64,000 nucleotides of DNA from positions 28,902,419 through 28,966,418 of the forward strand of contig NC_084592.1 in the NCBI RefSeq assembly GCF_033807715.1. The letters are read 5' to 3'. The notes beneath the pieces were generated by a model. It saw only the letters and a program-made list of their open reading frames with translations, was not told the origin of the DNA and did no database searches. Positions 11,228 to 23,085 of this stretch are shown here, in pieces; the stretch's first letter is position 1; each line of letters begins with the position of its first letter. The translations under genes and the position numbers were made by a program. The stretch is from Cololabis saira (taxonomy: Eukaryota; Chordata; Actinopteri; Beloniformes; Belonidae).

Positions 11228-11807
11228 CAGGGGTCGGCAACCCGCGGCTCTAGAGCCGCATGCAGCTCTTTAGCGCCGCCCTAGTGGCTTCTGGAGCTTT
11301 TTCAAAAATGATTGACCTTTTTTTTCCTTTTTTTTTTCTTTTTCTTCTCTTCTTTTCCTTCTTTACTCTTTTTTTCTTCCTTTTTCCTTTCCTCTTTAAT
11401 CTCGACATTTGGACTTTTTTATCGACATTTTGACTTTTTTATCAAAATTGTACTTCAACATTAATCTCGACATTTTGACTTTTTTCTCGAAATTTTGACT
11501 TTTTTTCTCGACATTTCGACTTTTTTCTCGACATTTCGAATTTTTTCTCGAAAATTTTGACTTTTTTCTCGAAATTTTGACTTTTTTCTCGACATTTCAG
11601 CTTTTTTCTCGACATTTCGACTTTTTTCTCGACATTTTGACTTTTTTCTCAACATTTCGACTTTTTTCTCGAAATTTTGACTTTCCCCATTTGCCTTCAT
11701 TCTAAGGTTTATACAAGACTTTTCATTTTTTGCGGCTCCAGACATATTTGTTTTTTGTGTTTTTGGTCCAATACGGCTCTTTCAACATTTTGGGTTGCTG
11801 ACCCCTG
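11228..11807. mobile_element. hAT MITE with internal tandem repeat; perfect 8-bp target duplication
   Basis: The element starts CAGGGGTCGGCAACCCGCGG and ends GGGTTGCTGACCCCTG, so the termini are inverted repeats. It is flanked by GGCTAGAG at 11220-11227 and at 11808-11815, a perfect 8-bp duplication, which together with CAGGG ends is diagnostic of the hAT superfamily. The interior (about 11404-11690) is a minisatellite of roughly 20-bp units based on 'GACTTTTTTCTCGACATTTC'. No transposase is encoded; mobilisation would have needed an autonomous hAT elsewhere. Confidence 0.93.
11404..11690. repeat. Minisatellite of ~20-bp CTCGACATTT(C/T)GACTTTTTT units
   Basis: About 14 imperfect units alternate 'CTCGACATTT' or 'CTCGAAATTT' with 'GACTTTTTT'. 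On the - strand it is open and would read as repeated EKKVEMSRKKS-type peptide, but this follows from the repeat and is no evidence of a real protein. It lies wholly inside the hAT MITE. Confidence 0.85.
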
Positions 11808-11815
11808 GGCTAGAG

Positions 11816-14420
11816 AGTAGCCACAGCCGTTCAACTGTTTCATCAGTCGTTCCTAAATCAGGCTGGGATATATATGTGAGGTATGGGAGGTGAATAGCCA
11901 GAGTGTATGAGAGTGGCACTTCTGGCGGGACGACTCATGAACGAGTGGATGAACTGGCAATAACTACCGTGGCACTGACGTACTCAGGGGAACCCAGCGC
12001 TGATTCTGGATAACCTTTTTCAGAGAAAGGTTCAGATGTCCAGTGTCCACGGTACTGTGAAATCAGCTTCCCTGTCATTGTGTTAGCCACATTTTAAATG
12101 ATCCTGTATGAGTTGTAGCTGAAACACAGACATTCAAAGATGAACACCCTCACTGGGGGGAGTGGAGGAAGTCTACATGAAAGTGGCTGCTATTGACAGA
12201 TCTGTGAGGGCATGGTTGAAAATGGAGCTTTTCACACTGTATCTCTGTGGTATTTTGACCGAAGCGTGTCACAAACCCTCCGTCAAAACCACAGAAAAGT
12301 GTCTCAGCTTTTCAAAAAGGGAAACAATGATACTGCCTCCTTTAACAGCTTTAAACCCCAACCAACACCCCCACTCACAGTTTTCAACTGCTTGACAACA
12401 AATGATTTGAATCGAGTATCATTTGAAACACCCTTTCAATTCATTTGTTATCCATTTCTTGTCTCTTTGGGTTTGGGGAGTCAGAAAAAAGAATGAATCA
12501 GTTTTGTCATTTTAAGTCTGTTCACTCTATGCTGCAAAATACCCTCATGTGAATGTTCCATGACAGTTCTCGTCCTGAAAACACATGAGGTTCACAAAAC
12601 CTTCCTCACGTCAACACAGTGGCTTATAACACACATTACACAGAAAAGCCTTAGCTCAACAGATCTGCTCCAAAGTCGAAGTTGAGCAGGATATAAAAAA
12701 AAAAGGAAATTCTGAGGGTTTGAAATCTCATTGGAACTTAGGCTACATAATCCACTGTAAGCACTGAAACTGCAGATGAAAGCATGCATAGTTTACACAA
12801 GACAAGATGATACAAGCTTGCAGATGGACTGGTAATAAATTTAAACTTTGTAATACTGCTGTCATTATCAGAATCCTGAATGATATTCTAGACAACAAAA
12901 CTCATCATGGATGAGAGCGAAGGCTAAACGTGTGCTAGAGGCATCTATAGAGACATTTCTAAATGAAGTTAACCTTGAGGGCCCTTTTAGACCCACCTCA
13001 TTACAAACATTTCCCAAAAGGCTGTGAAAACATACAGTATATGAATACTGGCCGCTGTTGTTACCGTTTGTTTTGGTTTTTCTTTTCATTTTGTTTCATT
13101 CATTCAACATGTTGTTCTGTAATCTCATGAGCAAACACTCAAACAACAATCAACAAAAGCCCTTACTCTTGAACAAAACAGAAATTAGAGCCTCAATTTT
13201 CCGCATTTTTTCAACACAGGCTTTATTCTTAACTAAATCCATATGATATCTTAACTATGGTTAATCCTGCGTGGACAACCGGTTGTCCTTTAGCTTTCAG
13301 ACGCTGCGTTAAATCTATGCAAACATTCAAGACAAAACCATGACGAATTCTACGATATTGAACGAAAGATATGAAGATAACGGCTGGGTCTGACGTGAAA
13401 ACCTAACAGTGTGAGATCATTACACCCTGACCTCCGGCTCAAAAACCCAAAGTGAAAACATTCCCAGTTAATTTGTCCCATAACAACAAAAGAGCCTCTT
13501 AAAGAAAAGAAAAAAAAACAGACAAAGGAAAACGGAAAGAATTTAAACCATGTTGGTTTAGGCGTCGCAATTACAAAATAGTGCATGTGAAAGAGGAGCA
13601 GCAGGCAGTTGCACCAAGTATGGCCCCAGGGCTGACGTTTAGTTTCGTCAGTTCAAGCGGGTGGATCTGGAAGTCTCCTGGACACAAAGCAGCCAAAGCA
13701 GTTCATTTATGTGAAACATGCCATTTTCAACAAACACATGAACTTCATTTCTTTGGCACATTATAGTTCGAGCTGTTAGCATTTAACCTCGGCGTAAACC
13801 TAATCTAAAGATCTGATATCAAAAACATGAGACCAGCTGTCAATGGAAATGCAATTTCCTTCAGAAAGCGAGGGAGAGAGTTGAAAAAATTAAGTGGCGG
13901 TGTCTGATAAAACGTGACTCAATGATGTCTGAGTAATCTGGTGTGGGCAGAAGGTGGAGGTGTTTTTGAATCCACATGTGATTTACTTCACATCTGTCAG
14001 ACATTCATGAAGCAGCTGATGATGTAGGTGGAGTGAGAGGGAGGAGCTGTCGCTGCATTTGTCATTGTACATCTGGGTTATAGGCCTCGATATTTTTTAA
14101 CAGCCACGCAGGGATTTCCATCATCATTGCTTTGCATCAGTCACTGAACGGCTGCAGAATCGTTTTCTTCACTGCAAGGGGTCAAGAAAGGGTTATATCT
14201 TTGCTCTTGACTCAACTGTGATCTTTAAACCTCATAAATTACGCCCAATTATATAAATGACACATGCTGATATAAAAATTAAAAGTTTTCATAATTAGTA
14301 AGGAAAATGGAAAGAACATCGACCAAATTGTTATACACCTCATTTGGATGTAGAATGACCTGCTCCCCGTGTTCCCTTGGTAGCTAATGTGAGCTACCCT
14401 CACAAAAACATGCAGCAGTC
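11816..14420. other. No gene recognised
   Basis: Open frames up to 94 codons (for example 12212-12496) have no recognisable domain. No complete repeat was identified. Near the right end (about 14360-14424) the sequence may be the left half of the older repeat that continues at 15070. Confidence 0.45.
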
Positions 14421-14432
14421 CTTGGATATACA

Positions 14433-15061
14433 CAGTGGTGGACAGTAACGGAGTAAATTTACTTGAGTACTGTACTTAAGTACATATCCAGAGGATTTGT
14501 ACTTTACTTGAGTGTTAGATTTCTTTGGTACTTATTACTCTTACTTGAATACATTTCCAAGACAAATATTTTTACTTTTACTCGAGTAAATTTCTAGGAA
14601 GGCTGAAAAGTACTCGTTACTTTCAGGTCTGCTCTTTTTTCTTCTTCCCTAAAATCCTATTGGACACAAGCTGTTTTTGTCAAAGGATTGATTTGTTTTT
14701 GGTGTTTCTGCAGGTTTTATATAACATTGTGGTTCTAAAAGCAGCACATCAGTGCAGCTGGTTTCAAAGAGTTAATTCTCAGAAACAATAAAAGATCCTT
14801 AAATTAATTTAGAAAAAATATATTAATTTACTGATGTGGAAAATAAGAAATGTACTCTTACTCTTACTCTTACTTTTACTTAAAGTAAATTTAAAAGCAT
14901 TTACTTTTGGATACTTAAGTACCTTTAAAAGCAAGTACTTTTCTACTCTTACTCGAGTAATATTTTGACTGAGCTACTTTTACTTGTAACGGAGTACATT
15001 TTGACCAGTAGTATTTGTACTCTTACTCAAGTACTGGGGTCGAGTACTCTGTCCACCTCTG
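14433..15061. mobile_element. hAT MITE ('CAGTGGTGGACA' family); perfect 8-bp target duplication
   Basis: The left end is CAGTGGTGGACAGTAACGGA and the right end read inward is CAGAGGTGGACAGAGTACTC. Both flanks carry GATATACA (14425-14432 and 15062-15069), a perfect 8-bp duplication. The interior is dominated by 'AGTACTTGAGTA' and 'TACTCTTACTC' words, as in a common fish hAT-derived MITE. No transposase is encoded. Confidence 0.92.
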
Positions 15062-15069
15062 GATATACA

Positions 15070-15293
15070 TGCCCCCTCTGGCCAGCCGGGGTGAGGAGGA
15101 TCTGGCCGGAATAACGTGATCCTTCCACACACTACGTCCGGCTGGAAAAACCCCACCCTGTCTGGTGAAAATAAGCGTCCTGATCACCCTTCAAGTAAGA
15201 AGGAGACTTGAGCTCAGCGCAGGTCTCTCCCAGGTTTGGCAGATGGAGAGCAACGCCCAGGACTGACTTAGCTAGGAGCATTGGGTGAAAATG
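15070..15293 (+). mobile_element. Fragment of an older dispersed repeat
   Basis: Text such as 'CCCCCTCTGGCCAGCCGGGG', 'AACGTGATCC', 'ACTACGTCC' and 'GGTGAAAATAAGCG' matches a repeat type I recall from several fish genomes. The hAT MITE at 14433-15061 apparently landed in it, since the GATATACA duplication marks its left break. Family and full length are uncertain. Confidence 0.4.
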
Positions 15294-16383
15294 TCACACC
15301 AACTATTAACAATAGCTGAGACATTCAGTAGACCCCTTGTACAGACATATAACAAGGTGACTGTATCTGATGAATAAATTGTTTTTATTATTCACTTTTT
15401 GTACAAAGTCAAAAACTACCTCAGTATGTCCATAGGGAGCCCATATACAACACCACATCAATAAAAAGGTATTTTTGGTTCTTGTCAGAGGCTTACAATA
15501 ATTGCCAACGTGTTGCAAAAAACATTCTGTTCTCAGTCAAAGCTGCAGTAATTCATGTTGTTTTGGTCGGGAAAGTATTACAGAGTGATACTTACCACCT
15601 TACCTCACTTACCATCTAATAATAAGCCTACGTTTATAACCTAAATCTCATGGAAGCTTAGAGACTCCACATGGACAAATATTATCTTGGAAACCAACTT
15701 CAATACATATATAAATGGACTAAAGTCAGTCAGACGTCACCTGGTTGGAAATCGAAGACACACAATGTATTTCTCAGTCAAGCAATAATAATACTCTGAT
15801 TGTTGATATTTTTGTTAGCTTTATTGTTGTTGCTATAATTGTCTTTATTGTCACTATTATTATGAGTGTGTATTTACAGGTATTTGTGCCTCTCCTTCTC
15901 TGTGTATGTATATTTATAAGTATGTATGTGTAAATGTATATATTTGTATATTAGTGCATGTTTTAATTATGTTTGCAACATTATTATTTATTGCTGTGAT
16001 GAATAGTAGTGCTTGACAGATGGTAGATAACTGAAGGAATATTTATGTGTATACATGCATGGATATGTTAAGCTAGTTTTTATGTTACCTATCAATATTC
16101 ATCCATCACTCCCATCCCCCTCCTGACTTAGACACCTCGATTCAAAATATTTACAGACCTGCAAGCATTACACACACACATCACACAAACACTGCATTAA
16201 TCACTATATATAGTGCACAAATCCCACCCGTCTCTGTATCTGTCTCTTTATCTGTGTTGTCCTTTGAATCTTTCACATTGGTGATTTTAGTCTTCTCTGA
16301 CGGAATCAGGATATTAATCTATTAATAAAATATTTAGATCAGACTGTCCATTAGGGCTGGTGCAGGACACACTCACTCTCACT
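15294..16383. other. No gene recognised
   Basis: AT-rich sequence with one hydrophobic 62-codon frame (15745-15933) made of TTATT/ATTATT words; this is compositional and I do not call a membrane protein. Confidence 0.45.
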
Positions 16384-17085
16384 AATGGGGCGTTCACATA
16401 GAGGGTGCAAAGCGGCGGCCGCCGGCGGCTTTCCCATTCATTGTTTATGTGCTACCGCTGCGCAAAGCGAGCTCGGCGGCGCGCAAGAGGGCGCCTGCCG
16501 CGGGGTTTGCACCGCGCCTGCTTGCGCCAGAATGGAAATTTTTTTAATTTCCCCGTGACCCTGTGACATCTCGGCGCGTCCAATAGGAGAGAAGGTGGTG
16601 GAGGGTAAAAAAAACGTGTAGGTTGTAGATCAGAGACGATCAACATGGAGGAAAGAATGATCTTGGCTGTGAGTCTGAGTGAGGAGCTGTGGGATACGAG
16701 ACTGAAGGCCAATCGTGACCTCAACAAAAAGGGACAAAAGTGGAGAGAAATCTCCCAGAATTTGGACATACCATGTGTGTTTAAAAGTGGTAAGAGCCTG
16801 TATTCCCCCAAATCCTGTCTTGCCATGAGGATTTTATGGACCCTCCTTGCTACTGCTTGTCTCCTCAGAAGAAGAACTAAAGCCTTTTCTTTGAAGCAGG
16901 GACAGATACATTATTCAAACCGAGCTGTAGCTACTGTACGTCCAAACGAGTGGGAAAACGGCGCCAGACCGGAAAAACTTTTTTCAGTCGCCTAGCAACT
17001 TGCAACAAATATGTACGTGATGCGCGCGTGTGCGCATACGTGCATTTGTGCAGCGCAAACCGCGTTCTATGTGAAAGCAGCTTTT
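16384..17085 (+). mobile_element. PIF/Harbinger-type element remnant with MADF-like exon
   Basis: Outer inverted termini are GGGGCGTTCACATAGAGGGT on the left and, read inward on the right, GCTGCTTTCACATAGAACGC. Both ends are CG-rich with the 'GCGCAAACCGCG' word. Inside is a short coding exon with the start of a MADF (Myb/SANT-like, Adf-1 type) DNA-binding domain. In Harbinger elements a Myb/MADF-type protein acts with the DDE nuclease; here no nuclease is found. The target duplication is unclear (TAA is possible on both sides). Confidence 0.7.
16645..16789 (+). pseudogene. First exon of a Harbinger MADF-domain protein, truncated
   Basis: ATG at 16645 opens a frame starting MEERMILAVS, followed by 'EELWD', 'RDLNKKGQKW' and 'EISQNL'. 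These fit the first two helices of a MADF domain, including the characteristic spaced tryptophans. A consensus splice donor (GTAAGA) begins at 16790. The third helix and the rest of the domain are missing from the downstream sequence, so this is a leftover of a mobile-element gene rather than a host gene. An alternative, a domesticated host MADF gene, would need downstream exons that I do not see. Confidence 0.6.
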
Positions 17086-17132
17086 AACATAACATAACAC
17101 AAAAATGAATAGATAACATGTGCTTCCAGGTG

Positions 17133-17518
17133 GCAGCACAGTGGCTTAGTGGTTAGCACTGTTGCCTCACAACAAGAAGGTCCCCGGTTCGACTCCCAGG
17201 CCCGGCAGGGGCCTTTCTGTGTGGAGTTTGCATGTTCTCCCCGTGCTTGCGTGGGTTTTCTCCGGGTACTCCGGCTTCCTCCCACAGTCCAAAAACATGC
17301 ATGCTAGGTTAATTGATGATTCTAAATTGCCCGTAGGTGTGAGTGTGGTTGTGAGCATGGTTTGTGTGTTTATATGTGGTCCTGTGATGGACTGGTGACC
17401 TGTCCAGGGTGAACCCCTCACTGAAATGAGCTGAAATGAGCTGGGATAGGCTCCAGCAGACCCCCGTGACCCTGAAAAGGATAAAGCGGGTATAGATAAT
17501 GGATAGATGGATGGATGG
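17133..17518 (+). mobile_element. tRNA-derived SINE, copy 1
   Basis: The head carries RNA polymerase III promoter boxes that match consensus exactly: A box TGGCTTAGTGG at 17142-17152 and B box GGTTCGACTCC at 17186-17196. The body includes 'GGAGTTTGCATGTTCTCCCC' and 'TCCTCCCACAGTCC', and it ends in a GGATGGATGG tail. Flanking 11-bp repeats (TGCTTCCAGGT at 17121-17131, TGCTGCCAGGT at 17519-17529) differ at one base. It closely matches the copy at 52640-53024 in the same orientation and contains a small internal duplication ('GAAATGAGCT' twice near 17424-17441). Confidence 0.92.
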
Positions 17519-17529
17519 TGCTGCCAGGT

Positions 17530-20500
17530 CAAAATGCATGTATCTTGATGTAAAAGGTTTTACCAATATATCCCACTATTCAGACAGTTGTAAAGAAAAA
17601 ACAAGAGAGAGAGAGAAAAACAACAAGTCTCGCATTGTCTTAACTTGGGAATGTTACTTTAAGTCAGGCTGCCAAGTTTATACAATTTTTTAATTGTATT
17701 TTATCATATGAATCCCGACCGGTTGTTAATCACATGCGATCTTGATTAAATCATCAATTTCTTACTAGTCCAAGTACCTACTGCCTTGGTTCAGTGTTAC
17801 AAAAAACAAAAGTTCCCAACACAACTTCTTCAACTGTAATTTTTTTTAAGCACAATTCATTTCAATTCAAAAATACTTTATCATTTATTATTCCTCAAAG
17901 GTAAATTAATGACCTTGAACAATGCTTCAGGTTCACTAATTGTATTATATCATAAATATCATATATTATCAATGTATGTACCATGTGTCATTCCTAAAAC
18001 ATACAAAAAAAAAGAGTTAAAAGAGTGTCTAATCTCCCTTTACGTGACCGGGTTCTCTCGCCAAGTTAACTTTTATGAACTTGTCCGATGAGAAATGCAA
18101 TGGGTGTGGAGAACACTTACATGGGTTGTCCTTATTTACAAAAAAATTGGAGGGCAGCAACCTTTCATCCTTTGACATCAAAGATCACACAGAACGCAGT
18201 AGGCAAACCCAGACTCACAAGTATCACTTACATACTGTACATTAGCGTGTCACTCAGCTGCTGAAGGGAAAGAACATGGGGTTTTGTATTATTTTCTTTT
18301 AAAGCCCTACATAGAGCAAACAATGACCTGTGGTCTTTATAATGTGACTGACATCAAGCCATGTATGTTATATTTGGGTTAATCCGATTTGAATTGCTTT
18401 GATGAGACCCTGACTTGTACTCCAGTGTTATAGTGAGTTTAATATTTGTGGCTTAGAGTGAAATGTACGGTATCAACTCCAACTTTAAAGAACACAGAGC
18501 TCATGGTGGCCACGATTTCACTTGTAGTGTTGCCACACGTAATGGTCAAAACCAACATGGAAGATTTCTGGTCAAACACTAACCAAAATAGAATTTATTA
18601 GGAATTTCAATGATCGGTTTAACTTTGTACAGAACATAAACACACGGTTTTACAAAGTTATCCTCAACAGTGTATAAATAAAACATTGTAGGAATTACGC
18701 AAGAGTAAACGACAATAATGCCATTTGAACACACCAGCATGTGGCGTTTATTTTCTCTTTAGTCTTTTAGTCAAGAAAGACAAAAAGGTGCTAACCACCA
18801 AAACACACATTACAATATCCCAACATTCACTGCTGTATTAAAGGCACCGTGCTTGATCAACTGCATGAACAATGTAACTTAAATCTAGATATGGTGAATT
18901 ATGTCCAACAGCTCCGCTACAACATCTGCATTTGTGCATCATCACTATGTTAGCATGTTACTGTTAAATGTTTAGTCGAAGCATTATTACAGACACGGAC
19001 AAGCTGCTGGTCTGACTCAAATGACTCTAATATGAGCTAAAAAGCATTTATAATATAATATTGGTGATTACAAATCAAAAAACCTAAGTCAAGCATTTTG
19101 AAGTCAGGTTTATTCTAAACTAGTCTCCTCAGAAATGAATGAGAATATATTTTGGTTTGGTCTTGGTACAGTTAAACCACACACAGCTGTATTGTTCCGT
19201 CACTGTTAGCATGTTAGCATGCTAACATGATTGCTTTAATTAAAGCGTAATTACAAACATTAAATCTGAAGCTAATATGAGCTAACAAACCAACGTACAA
19301 TATTGGGTCAAGGACTTTGAAGCCTCCTGCTGCTGCTTAAACATTTTCTTTATTTACTGAATATACCGGTAATAGGATCCAAAGTAGAATACCAGTACAA
19401 ATACTAGCGGTAACATCCAAAAGTAGCAAGCAATTTATTCTTAACCATTTTCTGAATACGCATACGCAAGTTTCTTATTTGTTGCCAAAATGGACCCCTG
19501 ATAATAAAATTCAGACATAAAAAATGTTGATGGATTTCTATTGCAGCAACATGGATTTATTTATAATAAATGGATAGAAATGCCCTCTGTGATAACAACA
19601 GTTAACAACAGTTAACAACAGTACTCTTTATTTAGATCGGCATCTAAAAATTCTCCAATAGTGAGGTTCAACATGAGATAACAAGTCATTCATATTTTTC
19701 AGAACATAAATGCAGGCCACTAAGAAATAAAGCCAACTACCATTTATTGCAATATGGGGCCTTTTTCAGGGTTGAGATATTGTTATAGCAGTTGTTAATA
19801 CTGTAATGAAGATACATTTTCAATACATTGTGCAGCTCAACTCTATAATTTTACTCTGATCGGGCTCGATGTTGGACCACTGCGTGAATGAGAAACGTTT
19901 GAGTTTAGAAGGCTCCAAACAGGAGCCTTCATCTCATGCTGTCATTTTTGAGTTGCTGGTCACTTCAGATAAACAAACATGAATTTAAGCATATAGTTGA
20001 GAAGGATTTCAGTTTACATGGATCTAATTTCTGTCCGGCTGTCTTACTTTCCATATACTACATTTACTGTAGGTTTTACACCTGCTTTACTTTTACAATT
20101 TGAAATGTTATTATTTTGTAGGCGTGACAATGATAAGTTTTTGCATCCTCACACTCCAGCCACTACTCAAAACCAGTTTTCCTCCCTAAGTGCATGATCA
20201 GCAGGACCTGGCTTTTATTGTGCAAACAAGACTTTGTTTGACACTTCATACTATTCAATTTTTTATTAAGTCCGATGATTACAAATCTGCATTTTCACCT
20301 TACTCACTTAGGTTCATGTGAAAAACAAGTCAAACTAGATAACTATGAGCTCAAAGGGAGCACATGTGATCTTGTAGCCCTTGGTGTTTCAGTTGGCTGG
20401 TGGGAGAAATAAGGATACATCGCTATTGTCCACACTGAGGCATTCCCCTCGAGTTCTGACCGTTCACCAGGGAAACTTCTGTGTGTGTGCGTGTGTGTGT

Positions 20501-22900
20501 GCATGTGCGTGTGTCTGTGTGTCAGTCAGAGAGGGAATGCTGACCCTCACTTCGACTTTTACCGCTGGGCTTCTGACTATTTGAACTCACTGAGGGTGAA
20601 CACACAAAAAAAAAAAAAAAAATCCAAGTCCGAATAGACTGGGTGGGTGTGGGGTACTGCTTCGTTCTCAGTGACACTAAGATCCCTAACCTATTTCACA
20701 GCTTAACAGCATGGCATTTTTGGCAGTGGTGGAGGGGGAGGAGGGGTGTGTGTGTCCTCTTTTTCTTTTTTCTAACAAACAATGCACCATTCAGCTACAA
20801 CAAAAACTACAAAAGTATGCTGCAGCAGCTACAAATTGTTGCAGGAAGGGCATTCAGAGGTTGAATTTCATGAAGTCATAGGAGATAAAACAAGATAGCA
20901 TGAATGGCATGCTTGCTGTTGAATGCTTTATGAAGCAGCATATTAGGTCCCACTTCTCTTAATGCTAAAAACATGTAGTACCAAGTTTCTAGAGGTTAAC
21001 GATATGCTCAGCGAATATATCTCCATAACTGCAGATTAGTTGCAAACAAAATCTCAATATTCCACCTTTAATATTAAAAGCCAAGCAAACTATCAGTCAG
21101 GACTTGTCAGGATATAATGAGAGTTCAACAAGCAACCCGTTTGAGGGGCTTCGGGCTGGATGCAGTCATAAATCTCTATGATTTCCTTTTAAGAAAAAAA
21201 TAAGCCTTTGATTCATTGGTGCTCTAAGTATGAAGTTTGGGCTTAGCCAGCTGCAAAAATGAAGAGGTGCAGACTTTTCAGCCTCCTCGACCTAATAAGG
21301 GAGCCAGTCTTATAACTGTACAGCTTTCGGGCTCAAAGTTCGTTCAATCATCAGCAGCTCAACAGCAATGCTCGGCTGTGTGGGCTGAGCGGTGGTATTC
21401 ACCGGCACAAAGTGTTGAAATATCTGAGTGAGAGGTGAAGGGGGAAAAAAGACATGAAAGATAAGATGTAGGAAGTGGAAACAAATACATACCTTCTGAG
21501 AACTAAGACATCCTGAGAGCTTTTTTTTTTTCTTTTTTTCCGTCACTGATGCTGTTCAAACACAGCACACAATACAATGAACTTGTTCAATGCAGGGTCC
21601 ACCTTTTCAGCGTGTCAAGCATTAGCTCAGCTCTCCACTGAGACACCCCCTGAGGCAAGGGAGGTCTGACTTGACTTGCCTTTGGGTTAAGTGTGGTGGA
21701 ATTGGGGACTAAATGAGGTTATAGGGGGCTAAGTCAAAGCACAGAGGCAAAGGCAAAGGCAAAGCACAGATCAGTTTAGTGTCACACCAAGGCACTACTC
21801 ATCACTTTCTGTAACCTTTCAGTCAAAACTGGGAGTGAATATTTGACTTCAGTCGTCATCTTCTACCGTGCAAGATCTCGGCTTCCAGTGAGTTTTGTTT
21901 GTAGTCACAAAGTTAATACCTGTGGCATTTACTTGGGGGTAAAACAGCATTAAAATACATTTACAATCATAACTGTATGAGCAGCAACAACTAGAAGCCA
22001 AATATGCTGTTGCAGCTAAAGGGAGACAGCTGCAAACCGACAGTTGCAAATCTCTGACAGCGAAGAGTTTAACCATGCAGAAGTCTTGTTGAGGCGTTGT
22101 GAGCGAGTTGAAGCATGTAAGATGACTGAGCTCTGATGTGTTCCTCCAGACCGGCGCTGCAAAAGGAATTGGCTCTCTTTATTGTGCTAGGTCCAAGACT
22201 GGCCAGTCCAACCGCACACGTCTTATTTAAATAAGTTAAGCAGAGGATGATATGTAATTAACTCAGTTTCATCTCTCTTTTTTATTTAATTTGATGTTGT
22301 TTACTAAAAGTTTCATTATTTAGTTTGAAGTCTTCTTTCAGTGAGATAAATGATGACATTTTATTTGAGTGCATGATGCGTGCAGTTCTGGTTTTTCATC
22401 CAATCAGGATCCAGTCTTCTGACTGACTCCTTGCGTTCCGTGAATCCCCACAGTTGCTATGGCAATGGCTATGACGTAGATGTAAAAAAAACCAGAACGG
22501 AGAGTGGTGAACTGGCTTTGCTACTGTTGCATAGTGAGCTCTGGAGAATATTGGAGGACATTGCAGAACATTGGAGACTGGAGACGCAGGTTTCCTCTGT
22601 GCACTGCCATCTTTCACGCAGCTTCTCTGGTGGTTGTTGTTACTGAAGGTTAGCTGTCAGCTAACAGACGCTCAGGCCGGCTAACCACACAGTCCATTTG
22701 TGCCACACTGCAAATGACACAGGAGACTATGTAAAATCCTATTTGAGCAACCAGACGGTTCAGATTGGGACACATCTGTACATCTGAGAGGAGCAGCATT
22801 TGAAACCACCTCTGCACGGAGCTTGAATCTAATGTGAACAATTTTGAGCACAGCCTGAGGGGCAGGTTGTCAAATGCCAGTCTGAGATGTAAAGGATCAT
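17530..22900. other. Long stretch without a recognised gene
   Basis: No coding exon, RNA gene or complete transposon was recognised. Small items are a TG-rich run at about 20480-20522 and an A17 run at 20606-20622. The 22380-22646 patch is slightly GC-richer and open on both strands, without a domain. Confidence 0.45.
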
Positions 22901-23085
22901 TCGGCAAGGCAAGTTTATTTATATAGCACAATTTATACCCTACAGGCAGTTTGAAGTGCTTTACAACATATACAGATATGAGAACAGAGATCAAATTGAT
23001 TAAAACATATGTAAAGACAGACAAGAATGTAAAAGGAAAAAAAAGAAAAGAAACATTTGAAAAGCAAATAAAAATATTGCTTGCT
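22901..23085 (-). mobile_element. LINE 3' end on the - strand
   Basis: The + strand reads 'GGCAAGGCAAGTTTATTTAT', 'ATAGCACAATTTATA' and 'TTTGAAGTGCTTTACA', the reverse complement of the 3' terminus seen at 7430-7497. Only 3' UTR is left; the - strand ORF of 148 codons here has no RT motif. Confidence 0.7.

Noticed and set aside
11461..11745. Lysine/glutamate-rich coiled-coil-like ORF on the - strand
   Set aside because: It is the minisatellite inside a hAT MITE, without independent coding evidence.
17162..17532. ORFs of 78-121 codons on both strands in the SINE
   Set aside because: The sequence is a tRNA-derived SINE; the frames are incidental and recur in the second copy.
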